Source: Labyrinthula sp. Ha
Lineage: Eukaryota > Sar > Bigyra > Labyrinthulida > Labyrinthulaceae
DNA: 64,000 nt
NCBI GenBank assembly: GCA_015227615.1
Contig: JAALGZ010000012.1
Location: forward strand, 992,001 to 1,056,000
Direction: 5' to 3'
Below the pieces are notes generated by a model. It ran no database searches. It was given only the letters and a program-made list of their open reading frames with translations, and was not told where the DNA came from. The translations under genes were made by a program, and so were the position numbers. This document shows positions 33,201-42,153 of this stretch, piece by piece (the stretch's first letter is position 1; each line of letters begins with the position of its first letter).

Positions 33201-36200
33201 ATGAATTATCTTTGTCCTGAATCAACATTGATGGCGTGATATTTCTAATTTTAATCATAAACTTCTTAATATGTTGTCAACTTAGCTCCAAAATAATGGT
33301 ATTTCCTACAATAATAGAATACTATTATAGTTAAGAATCATATACAGAATTTCTTGTTTAGGGGAGAAACTGACCCATAATTATCAGATTCAGAAATTTG
33401 TTCTTCTGTAGTTTCCTATTTATAATGTGTTATTCCTTCTACATTTTTTCGCATCTTTAAAAATATATAAATGTGGGATAATTGAAAACTAAATGTAGAA
33501 AAATTTGTGAAACAGATGTAGAAGTCACGGGAGATTAAAGTGAAAGTACCAAAATTAAATATTTGACTTTCAAAGTACACATTAAGTACTTCAGTTATTA
33601 GAAGAGCTCTTTAAAACTATTAGAGGCTCTGCCTGTTTTCAAATCTTAAATGGTTTTGACTTGGAGCTTAACTCGGTGAGACTATTGCAAACTCAATGTT
33701 ACTCTTATGTATTCATTGCATACATTATAAAGCCAAACAAATCAGCATTTACTATTTCTGTTACGAATAGTCAATATTTTTAATGGGATATAATTTCTGT
33801 GCATCCTTCATTTGATTAAAGTAGCTTTGTCACTCTTTCTGTATCTCAATATGACCTATACTATCTTTTCTTAATTTAATTTTTAACAAGAGTTCTAGTC
33901 CATATCATATTTTTTTAATTAGATAGCCATAAGTAGAAGATAATTTAAGAAATTAAAATGAAATTTTAATTGAATGAGATAATTTCTGTTGTCATGTATG
34001 TAATGCAGGTTATTCCTTGTTGACGCCCAGTATACCTTCACTTCTTATACCAGTGCGTCCTAATATTTAGTTCAAATAGGTGTTTAAATGTTTTTTTAAT
34101 GTAATATGAAGGTTTTCGTATTTAAATAAATTAAACCTAAAACACATGGTTCATTTCTTGATGGATTTCCCTGATGAATTGATCCTAGGTCGTTCATGAC
34201 TTTTCACATTGTTTTTGGCAATGAGCAACGTGTTTCAACGAAAACATACGTCTCTTAGAGCTCTAAATCCCAAGATTTCAGATGCTTATATAGATCTTAA
34301 CACATATAAACCCTTGCTAGATTTTCAAGGAGTTTACCTTGGTAAGAATATACGCCTTCTATCAGGGCACTGCATAGAGTAGAGAACTAATATAACTGGT
34401 ATTGTTGCATTCATAAAATTGAAAGGGTTCAGAATTGCAAATCTCTTTAAACAAAAAAAAGAAATAGTAATGGTAACATAGTAAAGTAATCAACCAATAT
34501 GATTAAATTGACGAAAAAAGTACCATACCATTAGTATTTTCTCTGGACTAATAGTAATTCGTGTGGAATAAGAAGATAGGAAACTCTATCGACAATTTTG
34601 TCTGTAGAGCCAAAAATATTGCTGTAAAGAAATCATAGTTGCAAGATAAGTGGAAAACTCTTAAAATTACCCAAAATGTTACGAACTGTTGTATTATTTT
34701 GCAATAGTATAGACAGTTCCAGCTAGTAGAGCTTTATGACCCGTCGCCTTTGAAGAGTTTCTAGAAAAAGATGAAGAGAAATTCTCATTATCAAACCTAT
34801 GATAGGTCAAATTTTGGTTTCTAGGTCGTTTTATTATCTTAATGTTAGAATAAAAAGCCGATTCTCATGAAAACATGGGCATGGTGCAAAGAATCTGATG
34901 TGAAAACAAGCTTACAGAGTACGTGATATCATTAATGCAACCCTAGTCTGAGTCCAGATTTCGTAAACATGAAGAGTGTATAACAGTACTATCCGCTACA
35001 AATACTTTCTGGTTAGACATTTAAACAATCATTTTAATTAGAATCTAATTCTTTTCATAGTCTAGGGTTGACCAATTTTTGAGATACCTTTTCAAATATG
35101 TATCCGCTTTTCCTGCATAGCTTGCTTTAAACAATGATATCCCAACTGATAGTGAACATAGGGGCCATGTTAAACACTATTTCGATACCAATATTTTCTA
35201 ATTTAAAATAAATTTTGCCTTCAACTATATCTTTAGTGTGATAAGTTCAGTCCTTGGATATACTTTGATAGTTTATAGAGGCAATATACAGATTTTGAAA
35301 AAATAAATTAAGGGGAAAGGTACATAATTATCTCCTCCAAGGCTTACAATCTACCCCCGGATACTTTTTGGAAGCATTAAAATATATTAAGATACTTCTA
35401 AATATCATTTTACTCGTTCTTTCCTCTTCAAACTGCTGTAAGTTTAGAGTTTGATGTTACGAAGCTGGATAAACCTCAAAACAAAACTAGGGGCAATGTA
35501 GCCTGAAGTAGAGGTACAAAGCTTTTTGCCATGAAACTTAAACTATAAAATATATGAATATATTACCATTTTAAATTCTTTAAATTTAGCAACAAAGGAT
35601 TGTGTACTTGAATGTTATTGTTTTCTACTTGTTTCGTTTTAGTTATTTAATTTGGAACCAACAAAGGCTGTTATTCCACCATCGCCACCTTGATCACAAA
35701 TTGCATTTTTGAAATTAGTATCCCATATAATTAAACAAGAAAATGATTAAATTATCACGAGTTGGCTCAATCACCCCATTTCTCATTCCTCATTTTCCTA
35801 TCAACTATGTTTTCAATATTTTCTCTCAAGAAAAGATGAAAATGAGATAGTATTCCTTCTAAATAGAATTATAACAGATTTAAGAAGAAAACTACGTTGT
35901 ATGCTTGACATATATATATATATATATTACCACTCTCTATTTTATATGTTACAGTTATAAGTTTCTGACTCGTTTTTTTTTTCACTGGGTGTCACAGAAT
36001 GATAAAGAGAGCAAACATGGCTTTTGTATACAAAAAATTAAGACATAATGAGATCATAATAATTGATGGTGATGATAGAGTTAGTATTACTTGGGGGGAA
36101 ATCCATGGTGGTTGAACATTCAGGAAGGCTTGGTGCTGTCCAGCTTGGGTTGTTGCTGCAACCTGACTTTTACAAAGGAATTCTACTTCACAACATTGCA

Positions 36201-36240
36201 TTACCATACATCCACCTGTTCTAGAACAAAAAGATACGTG
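30275..36240. other. 6-kb AT-rich gene desert
   Basis: Almost no open frame above 60 codons occurs. A (TA) run sits near 35910-35927. One coding-like but ATG-less frame is listed separately at 31723. I see no repeat-family copy, tRNA-like fold or transposon motif in the rest. Confidence 0.55.
31723..31935 (+). other. Coding-like open frame without ATG, possible gene fragment
   Basis: Seventy sense codons run between a TAA and a TAG with protein-like composition (three Trp; segments such as FVWQVYDLFEIS and GQVYWSSVYLDDRV), unusual in this AT-rich desert. There is no in-frame ATG, and I do not recognise a family. It could be a relic exon of a mobile element or a chance frame. Confidence 0.25.
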
Positions 36241-37783
36241 ATGGAAATAGACGAGGATAACCACAATGACATTGTTGCACAATTCGTCAGCGTCACCGGT
36301 GCACCACCCGGTAGAAATCAAGTTTTAATTATACCTAGAATTCGCGCAGAGTTTCTTATCAAGTGCTGACTGGAACCTCGAAGTTGCTGTGAATAGTTAC
36401 TTGGGCGGAGGCCAGCCTTCCCCGGTGAGCACCCAAACTCAAAACATCAACTCATCAAACATTTCTGATAAAGAACGGAAAATACAAGAAGCTACAAGAA
36501 GAATCATGCAAGAACAAAGTATTCCACCTTCCCGAATAATTTATAGACGTGGACGAATTTACCGCTAGGGCAATCGCAGAAGTTCAGAGCGAAAACGCAG
36601 CGTATAATATTTTTTTCAACATTGATATAGTCCTGAAGTAAGAGCTCCCATCGCACCAACAACAGCAAGACTTGTGGAACGGGCCCGTAAGACTTACCAC
36701 TAGTTTATTTTGTAGCCGCAGAGACATATATCAATAACTTAGCGCGAGATCACCTATGTATTTCATTCCGTTCGTTTTACTCCTTAGTGTTGAGAGAAAG
36801 AATGAGGAACGAGGGAGTTTTAGACTCACAGAACTGTATTTTAGCTTTTTTTTGTTACCTAGTCTCTGGTGATAATGAAACTAGCCTTCAAGGTTTATTT
36901 TCAGTGCCACGAGATTTGATGTTTAATGGGGACTGGGAGCAGATTAAAAGATATGGATCTGACTTGGGAAAATGGATACTATTAAATATCCAGAAAGATT
37001 CAGAGTTTGCGTCTTTTACACTTAACAGGGATTTGTGGTCAAATGATGTTGTGCAGGAGTTGGTTAGGAATAACTTCTTGTTATTTCTCAAAGAGGAAAG
37101 TCATCCAGAGGCGGAAAGGATCAAAACTTACTATAAGCCTACAGAGTTTCCATACGTATTTTTCAGTGCTATCTTTATCTGCTTAGGTGGCAATTATTGA
37201 CCCTTTTACTGGTGAAGAGATGTTGGTTCTAAAGCTGATAGATTACATAAGCGATGCAAACGTATGCTCGTTTTCTTCTTCAAATATTTCAGGATCTAGT
37301 TGCTAATTTTGTTGAAAGGGTTGGTAATTTTCTTGAGCGTAATAGATTAGAAGGTTGTCTCTTTCTTTTCTTGAGTTCTTAGGTCTAAACACCCAAAGCG
37401 CTATTGTCCAGAGTGATGAAGTTGTTGACCTGGTTAGCGATGATGAGAACGAAACATGGCCTAAGGAAACCGCTGCAGTTGAAGAAGAAGAAATGGAAGA
37501 GGAGGAAGTATTCTCGGAAATCGAAGATGAGCCAGAGAAAGGCAATGGTATCACCGTTCTTCAAATTCGACCAATTTCTGGAAAACCCGTGAAGCGAAGG
37601 TTTAAGAAGGATGCATCAATTGCTGATGTCTTCAAGTTTGTCCGAAAATATTCTCAGATCCCTACTTCGGAGAACATAGATCTAGTAATGTTTCCCAACA
37701 AATCTCTTTCTGAACTAAAAGACAGTTCTCTTCAAGATGCTAAAGTTTTGAATGTCTCGCTCCGTTGTGTCAAAAAAGTTTAA
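36241..37783 (+). CDS. UBA-UAS-UBX protein, p97/CDC48 cofactor (UBXN7/Ubx5 type)
   Basis: Nine exons (36241-36310, 36339-36518, 36547-36601, 36631-36686, 36716-36757, 36788-37155, 37187-37261, 37293-37353, 37383-37783) with eight introns of 28-31 nt give 435 aa in frame. Domains: N-terminal UBA (about 8-42; VAQFVSVTGAPPEFAQSFL, then DWNLEVAVNSYL); a linker with VRAPIAP, typical of UBXN7 relatives; a UAS thioredoxin-like domain (about 165-285; LFSVPRDLMFNGDW, KWILLNIQ, FTLNRDLW); an acidic stretch (about 315-350); and a C-terminal UBX domain (about 355-435; VLQIRPISGKPVKRRF). Proteins of this type link ubiquitylated substrates and cullin ligases to the AAA ATPase p97/CDC48. Exon 1 starts at the ATG before EIDEDN. 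The gene is convergent with PEX12, 312 bp between stops. Confidence 0.9.
36311..36338 (+). other. 28-nt intron 1 of the UBX gene
   Basis: It begins gtagaa and ends acctag and splits the UBA domain. Splicing restores GAPPEFAQSFL, whereas read-through gives an unrelated tail and a stop. Confidence 0.88.
36519..36546 (+). other. 28-nt intron 2 of the UBX gene
   Basis: It begins gtattc and ends tttatag. It lacks a strong T tract, but removal joins MQEQ to NVDEFTARA and avoids a TAG. The following three introns only work with this one spliced. Confidence 0.8.
36602..36630 (+). other. 29-nt intron 3 of the UBX gene
   Basis: It begins gtataa and ends atatag. Splicing produces ENAAPEVRAPIAP, with the VRAPI motif common to UBXN7-like proteins. 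Confidence 0.85.
36687..36715 (+). other. 29-nt intron 4 of the UBX gene
   Basis: It begins gtaaga and ends ttttgtag. Splicing joins VERA to PAETYINNLARDH in frame. Confidence 0.83.
36758..36787 (+). other. 30-nt intron 5 of the UBX gene
   Basis: It begins gtattt and ends ctccttag and feeds into the long exon with the UAS domain, which otherwise has no upstream ATG. Confidence 0.85.
37156..37186 (+). other. 31-nt intron 6 of the UBX gene
   Basis: It begins gtattt and ends tgcttag. Splicing gives FPYVAIIDPFTGEEM, the expected end of a UAS domain. Confidence 0.9.
37262..37292 (+). other. 31-nt intron 7 of the UBX gene
   Basis: It begins gtatgc and ends atttcag. Splicing joins YISDAN to DLVANFVER in phase. 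Confidence 0.85.
37354..37382 (+). other. 29-nt intron 8 of the UBX gene
   Basis: It begins gttgtc and ends ttcttag. Splicing joins ERNRLEG to LNTQSAIV and opens the last exon with the UBX domain. Confidence 0.83.
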
Positions 37784-38095
37784 AATGTACACTATCCTTC
37801 TTGTACCAAAATAATTTTTGTCTAGTATGAGAACTTAAACTATTAAGTTCAACAGCTATCTGCACAAGATTAGAACTTCTTAAGTTTGCTCTAATAAATT
37901 TACACAATATTGAGAAACCACTAAAAAAAAATAAGACAATAGAGAAAACGTAGTAAATGTGGGCAGTGTATACTTCTCTGTATTGTTTTTAGAACACTAG
38001 AAACCTGGAACTGCAAGAATATGTATGCATGATAGGAAGGACAAATGCATAGGCTGCCTTGTTCTCCACAAATGCAAGAAACAGTGTATATACCT
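37784..38095. other. Intergenic region between convergent UBX and PEX12 genes
   Basis: It is AT-rich with no gene. It is unusually long for a convergent gap in this window, where others are 4-105 bp. No terminator-like or structured element is recognisable. Confidence 0.5.
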
Positions 38096-39134
38096 TTATG
38101 AAGCGAATACTTTTCGGATCTGCTCAACATTCATTGGCCTTTTTGAAACTGGGCAACATTTATTTTCTTCTACAAAATCAACCATGCAGGAATAGCATCC
38201 AACAAATCCTGCAAGTGAAATGCAGGGTTCTGAACAATTTTCACAGCAAATGGAGCATGTGCCAAGTTGACCTGTTCCCATGTCTTCAGAAGGCTTTGGA
38301 TGTATGTGATCCATTTTTGGTGGAGGTATTTTCTCACTTATATTTCTTAACACTGATTTTCTCTGCTCCTCATTATCTTGGTGGTGATAAAATTCTATAA
38401 CCTTAAATCCTACGGCGGAAAACAGGAGAGTAAACTTTAATGCTGATACAACTTTGTCCAAGAAACTTGATAACTTGTGGACATTATTCTGTGTTCCATT
38501 TTCATTTTCAATATCTTCTGGTCCTAGTCGAGCAACTCTGGTTTTTGTCAAGTACGCTATTGAGCTATCGTATCCTGTAAGCCTTAATAGATAACCAACT
38601 CTGAAAATTAGGTTTAGAGAATCAAAGAAGGAAATAATTTTGAGGAAATGACTAAAGTATATATGTTTTATCCAACTCAATAAAGATAAGTTATTCTTCG
38701 TTTTCTGGTATTGCTTTTTGTATTGCTTAACTTGAGTTTCGTGTTTTTGTATAAATTTGTTAACTATATAGGGCAAGATACAACGAAGAAAAAGGAGTGT
38801 TAACTTTTGGGTTGACGAGATATTTCCTTTGTCTCTCATTGCTGAAATTCTTTTCAAGCCATAAAAATTTTCAAAAAAACTAGAAGAAGACTTTTTGAGG
38901 AAGTAAATCTCTAGGAAAGTTTGAATTCCCAGGTATACTTCATCCTCACGACGTTTCATGAAGAAAGATAGTTGGCTAGACGAGTTTTGAACATAGGTAT
39001 CCACAAAAAATCCAAATGCTTTCTATAATTACTGAATCAGGGAACTATACCTTTAATGAAGTAGAAAGTTCATTTATAGCTAGGACTTCAAGAAAACTTG
39101 GCTTTTCACTAATCAATAGGTTTGAAACATTCAT
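38096..39134 (-). CDS. PEX12: Peroxin 12, RING component of the peroxisomal import ligase
   Basis: Two exons (39134-39051 and 39022-38096) with a 28-nt intron (39023-39050) give 336 aa, close to the usual 350-400. Exon 1 supplies the expected N-terminus (KPSFLEVLAINELSTSLKKAF). The long exon has no ATG before its conserved part, so the two-exon model is preferred. FFENFYGLKRI is the conserved early block, followed by the Pex2/Pex10/Pex12 helical membrane domain. The C-terminal RING (about 280-330) has CSICCENCSEPC, GYVxCYxC-like GFVGCYSC and CCPVSKRP. As in other PEX12 proteins, several RING zinc ligands are missing, consistent with a single zinc site. PEX12 works with PEX2 and PEX10 to ubiquitylate the import receptor PEX5. 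The start is only 52 bp from the divergent Mago gene. Confidence 0.92.
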
Positions 39135-39186
39135 TGATTTCAGCTGATTTCATTGGGCAAACAACATGATGCAGCCAATGAAATAA

Positions 39187-39756
39187 ATGACAAAAGAAAG
39201 AACTGAAACAGAAGAGATATTTTTTCTGAGGTATTTCAGCGGAGGAAACGGCCGCTATGGAAAAGAATTTCTTGAAATTGAAATAAATAATGCTGGTGTA
39301 CTAAGATATAAGAATGCATCAAGGTACAAGAAAGATGGGATGATACGAAAGCATCTTCAGCTCAGTCGACTGGTTGTTGATTTCTTCAGAGATACAATAG
39401 ACGCTTCTGGAGTGATGACGCAGAGATCAATGCGAACTCTTGAAAATATTCCACGGAAAAACTGGTCCTCAACAATGGAGAGAAATGAAGCAAACGACAG
39501 TGATTTGGATGATAAACGGAGAAAACAAGACGAGGAATATGAAAGTGAAGATAAGGAAGAGCTGGACGTTGTTATGGATGGGCTATGTTTTCGGATGACA
39601 ACAGCTAAGCTTAAGTCAATGGCACATGCTGTGTCACTTGGTAAAGGAGAAGAACAAGAGAAAGAAATGGAGAGATATTATACACTGCTGCAAGAAATTC
39701 AAACGCTAGCCATCTCCTTCATCAACGCCAGATACAAGGCAAACCCATTTGGATAA
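39187..39756 (+). CDS. MAGOH: Mago nashi, exon junction complex core, with an acidic insertion
   Basis: The single-exon product is 189 aa against about 146 in animals and plants. The N-terminal half matches closely: FFLRYFSGGNGRYGKEFLEIEI, GVLRYKNASRYK, MIRKHLQLS. The C-terminal half keeps the later strand and helices (LCFRMTTAKLKSMA, YTLLQEIQTLAISFI, RYKANPFG). Between them, the loop that usually carries WPPPD is replaced by about 45 residues rich in Asp, Glu, Lys and Arg (around 95-135). Mago binds Y14 (RBM8A) and, with eIF4A3, marks spliced junctions on mRNA. It is divergent from PEX12. There are no introns in the gene itself. Confidence 0.93.
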   Translation: MTKERTETEEIFFLRYFSGGNGRYGKEFLEIEINNAGVLRYKNASRYKKDGMIRKHLQLSRLVVDFFRDTIDASGVMTQRSMRTLENIPRKNWSSTMERNEANDSDLDDKRRKQDEEYESEDKEELDVVMDGLCFRMTTAKLKSMAHAVSLGKGEEQEKEMERYYTLLQEIQTLAISFINARYKANPFG

Positions 39757-40698
39757 AAGACGCAAATTGCCCTTATTCCACTCTATAAGTTTCTCTCTAC
39801 TTGCGTTTTCTCGAGTTCTCACACAACTTGTTCAAGACATTTATTTATAGTGTTAGTTTGATTGCTAGTCAACACAAATAAGTAGCTTTTTGCTTATTCT
39901 TTTAACCCTAGCTCATTATTCTGCACTCTACATGACTCTTATTATCTAACTCTTTCAATCCTTTTATAGCATAGAGATGATGTTAATCATGAAATGATTA
40001 ACCACGAATATTGCGATGAATATTGTAATGCTGAGTAGGAGGAACTGATGCACGTGGCAAATTGAAATGCTTATGAGATAAAATTAAGAAATCTGCAAAC
40101 AAATCATAGTTAAAGACAGATCGAATGTATTGGGTTGAGTTCGGATAATAATGTTTGTTGATTATTACGTGAGATAGTTGGCTAAAAATATTGTGTACAG
40201 AAACGAGTGTATCTTCGTTTTGCTCGTAAGTATCTTTACGAGAAAAAGAAATAAAACTGTCTGGGAAAGGGATATGTATTGAACGTTTATGTCTTAAGTA
40301 TCTTAATTCTTCAAGACAATGTTACAAGAACAACTGGTTTTATGAGAAATATTGAGACAAGCCTAAGAAATAAGAAAAACAGTGGGTTGTGGGAAACATT
40401 TAGAGGTCTTACGGTGAATTATCTTTCATCATTCCTCCATTTTAGTTGTTGGTTTGGAGGTTTTGTTAGTTTGAGACCGGCTTCTGCGGTAAACGGGTTC
40501 TAAACATACTTTTTCATATTCACGTGTGTTTTGTAGAATAGAGCAAAGAATACTCAAAAAGAACGATGGTATCTGAATTTTCACGTGCCTCTCTGTTTTT
40601 CTGTGCTACCTAAGAAAAGGAACAAACACAAAGACTTATATAGTTAAGCTACTTAATCATCTGACTTTCTAATATAATTTCTGGAGATAAGACCTGAC
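39757..40698. other. Intergenic region between Mago and the HAD phosphatase gene
   Basis: It is AT-rich. A 74-codon ORF (40279-40503) has no motif and is probably chance. I found no RNA gene. Confidence 0.5.
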
Positions 40699-41511
40699 TC
40701 AATGGCTAAACCATTTTTCAACATCACCCACTCCCTCCAGCACAGCTTTCGGCTGGTAAGGAAATAAATGTACTTCTTCTTTCTTACTAACCCCACTTAA
40801 GACAAGAATACTGTCAATCCCAGCTTCAACAGCTCCTCTGATATCCGTATCCATCCGATCACCGACAAAGATGACATCTTTCTTCTCAACACCCAAAAGA
40901 TCAACACCCGCATCAATCATTAAACGATTTGGTTTACCAAGAAAGTAGCACTTCCTTCCAGTAGTTTGCTCAACTACACTTGCAAGGCTACCAGTTCCTG
41001 GAACCAACGTGTCACCTATTCGATCACCCACATCTTCATTTGTGCCAATGAGTTTAGCACCATTCAAAACATATTTTGACGCTTCTTGCACAGAAGAATA
41101 TTTGAACACATCATCGCTCCCAGTTTCTCCAATGACAACATAATCCGGGGCAGTCTCAAAGGATTCTCTTACATCAACATTATACTTTTTCAGAGTATCC
41201 ACTAAGGATCTATCACCCACAACAAAGGCCGAGACATTGGAATCACCACTAATGCTGCTTAAAAATATTGCAGTTGATATTGCAGCAGTGAAAAAATGGT
41301 CCTTCGTAAACGTGAGTCCAGGAAAAAGACTGTCAAATTTCTTTACCAACGAAGTTCTTGTGTGAGTAGCTGCATTCGTCAGGAACAGATGTGGAAGACT
41401 GTTGGAATGCAGGAATTTGATAAAATCATAAGCACCAGGTAGCTGTTTGTTTCCGTGATACAAGACCCCGTCGCAATCCAAGATAAACCCCTTCCTTAGA
41501 ATCCTTTTCAT
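40699..41511 (-). CDS. HAD-IIA phosphatase (phosphoglycolate/p-nitrophenyl phosphatase type)
   Basis: The single-exon product is 270 aa. Motif I is FILDCDGVLYHG, with the nucleophile Asp12 and acid/base Asp14. Motif II is LFLTNAATHTR. A C2-type cap follows, then GKPNRLMIDAG with the motif III lysine and motif IV VGDRMDTDIRGA near 217. Eukaryotic members remove phosphate from 2-phosphoglycolate or glycerol-3-phosphate (PGP), or act on pyridoxal phosphate. The substrate cannot be told here, though 2-phosphoglycolate repair is the commonest role. There is no targeting peptide, so a cytosolic location is likely. It is divergent from IMP3 with 84 bp between starts. Confidence 0.92.
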   Translation of the reverse strand: MKRILRKGFILDCDGVLYHGNKQLPGAYDFIKFLHSNSLPHLFLTNAATHTRTSLVKKFDSLFPGLTFTKDHFFTAAISTAIFLSSISGDSNVSAFVVGDRSLVDTLKKYNVDVRESFETAPDYVVIGETGSDDVFKYSSVQEASKYVLNGAKLIGTNEDVGDRIGDTLVPGTGSLASVVEQTTGRKCYFLGKPNRLMIDAGVDLLGVEKKDVIFVGDRMDTDIRGAVEAGIDSILVLSGVSKKEEVHLFPYQPKAVLEGVGDVEKWFSH

Positions 41512-41595
41512 CTATCTTCCTTCAATACACACACAAAACGTGGTTTCATTGGTCCAAATATATAACCAGAGTTATTTCATTGGCTGATAAGAACA

Positions 41596-42147
41596 ATGAG
41601 AAAGTTGAAACACCACGAAAAGAAGCTCCTAAAGAAAGTTGACTTCTTTCATTACAAGAATGAAAAAACTGTTCAAGAAATGGCGGTGATTCGAAGATTT
41701 CAGATTCACAATAGAGAAGACTATATGAAATACAACAAACTCTCACACTCAATCTCAAACCTAGCTGAAGAACTTAAGAACCTGCCTGTTGATGACGAGT
41801 ACAGGACGAGTGCTACAGATCAGCTTCTAGATAAACTTTATTCCATGGGATTAATAGATGGAAAACAGAATTTAGAGCAAGCAAAGAATATTAGTGTTTC
41901 AACCTTTTGTCGCAGGAGGCTCCCAGTAATGCTGGTCAAGCTCCAATTTGTAACTAAATTAAAGGAAGCAACTGAGCTGGTGATGGCAGGCCATGTTCGA
42001 GTAGGAGCAGAAGTTGTTACCGATACAGCAATGCTAATAACCAGAGAAATGGAGGACTATATAAGCTGGTTGAATTCCTCTAAGATAAAAAGATATATTC
42101 AGAACTACAACAACGAGATGGATGACTATGATTTACTTTTTGCTTAG
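41596..42147 (+). CDS. IMP3: U3 snoRNP protein IMP3
   Basis: The single-exon product is 183 aa, exactly the family size. It begins MRKLKHHEKKLLKKVDF and continues through the conserved core (EMAVIRRFQIHNREDYMKYNKL) to an S4 RNA-binding domain (about 107-170: TFCRRRLPVMLVKLQF, then AGHVRVGAEVV). IMP3 bridges U3 snoRNA and pre-18S rRNA in the small-subunit processome in the nucleolus. The stop codon lies 6 bp from the stop of the convergent coiled-coil gene. Confidence 0.95.
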   Translation: MRKLKHHEKKLLKKVDFFHYKNEKTVQEMAVIRRFQIHNREDYMKYNKLSHSISNLAEELKNLPVDDEYRTSATDQLLDKLYSMGLIDGKQNLEQAKNISVSTFCRRRLPVMLVKLQFVTKLKEATELVMAGHVRVGAEVVTDTAMLITREMEDYISWLNSSKIKRYIQNYNNEMDDYDLLFA

Positions 42148-42153
42148 ATCTGT

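Noticed and set aside
35900-35930. TA dinucleotide run
   Set aside because: Short simple repeat, expected in AT-rich DNA; not a feature of interest.
38096-39004. PEX12 starting at a non-ATG codon of the long exon
   Set aside because: A 28-nt intron and an upstream ATG exon give a conserved PEX12 N-terminus, so the two-exon model is preferred.
40279-40503. 74-codon ORF between Mago and the phosphatase
   Set aside because: No motif, weak composition, no splice partners; probably chance.
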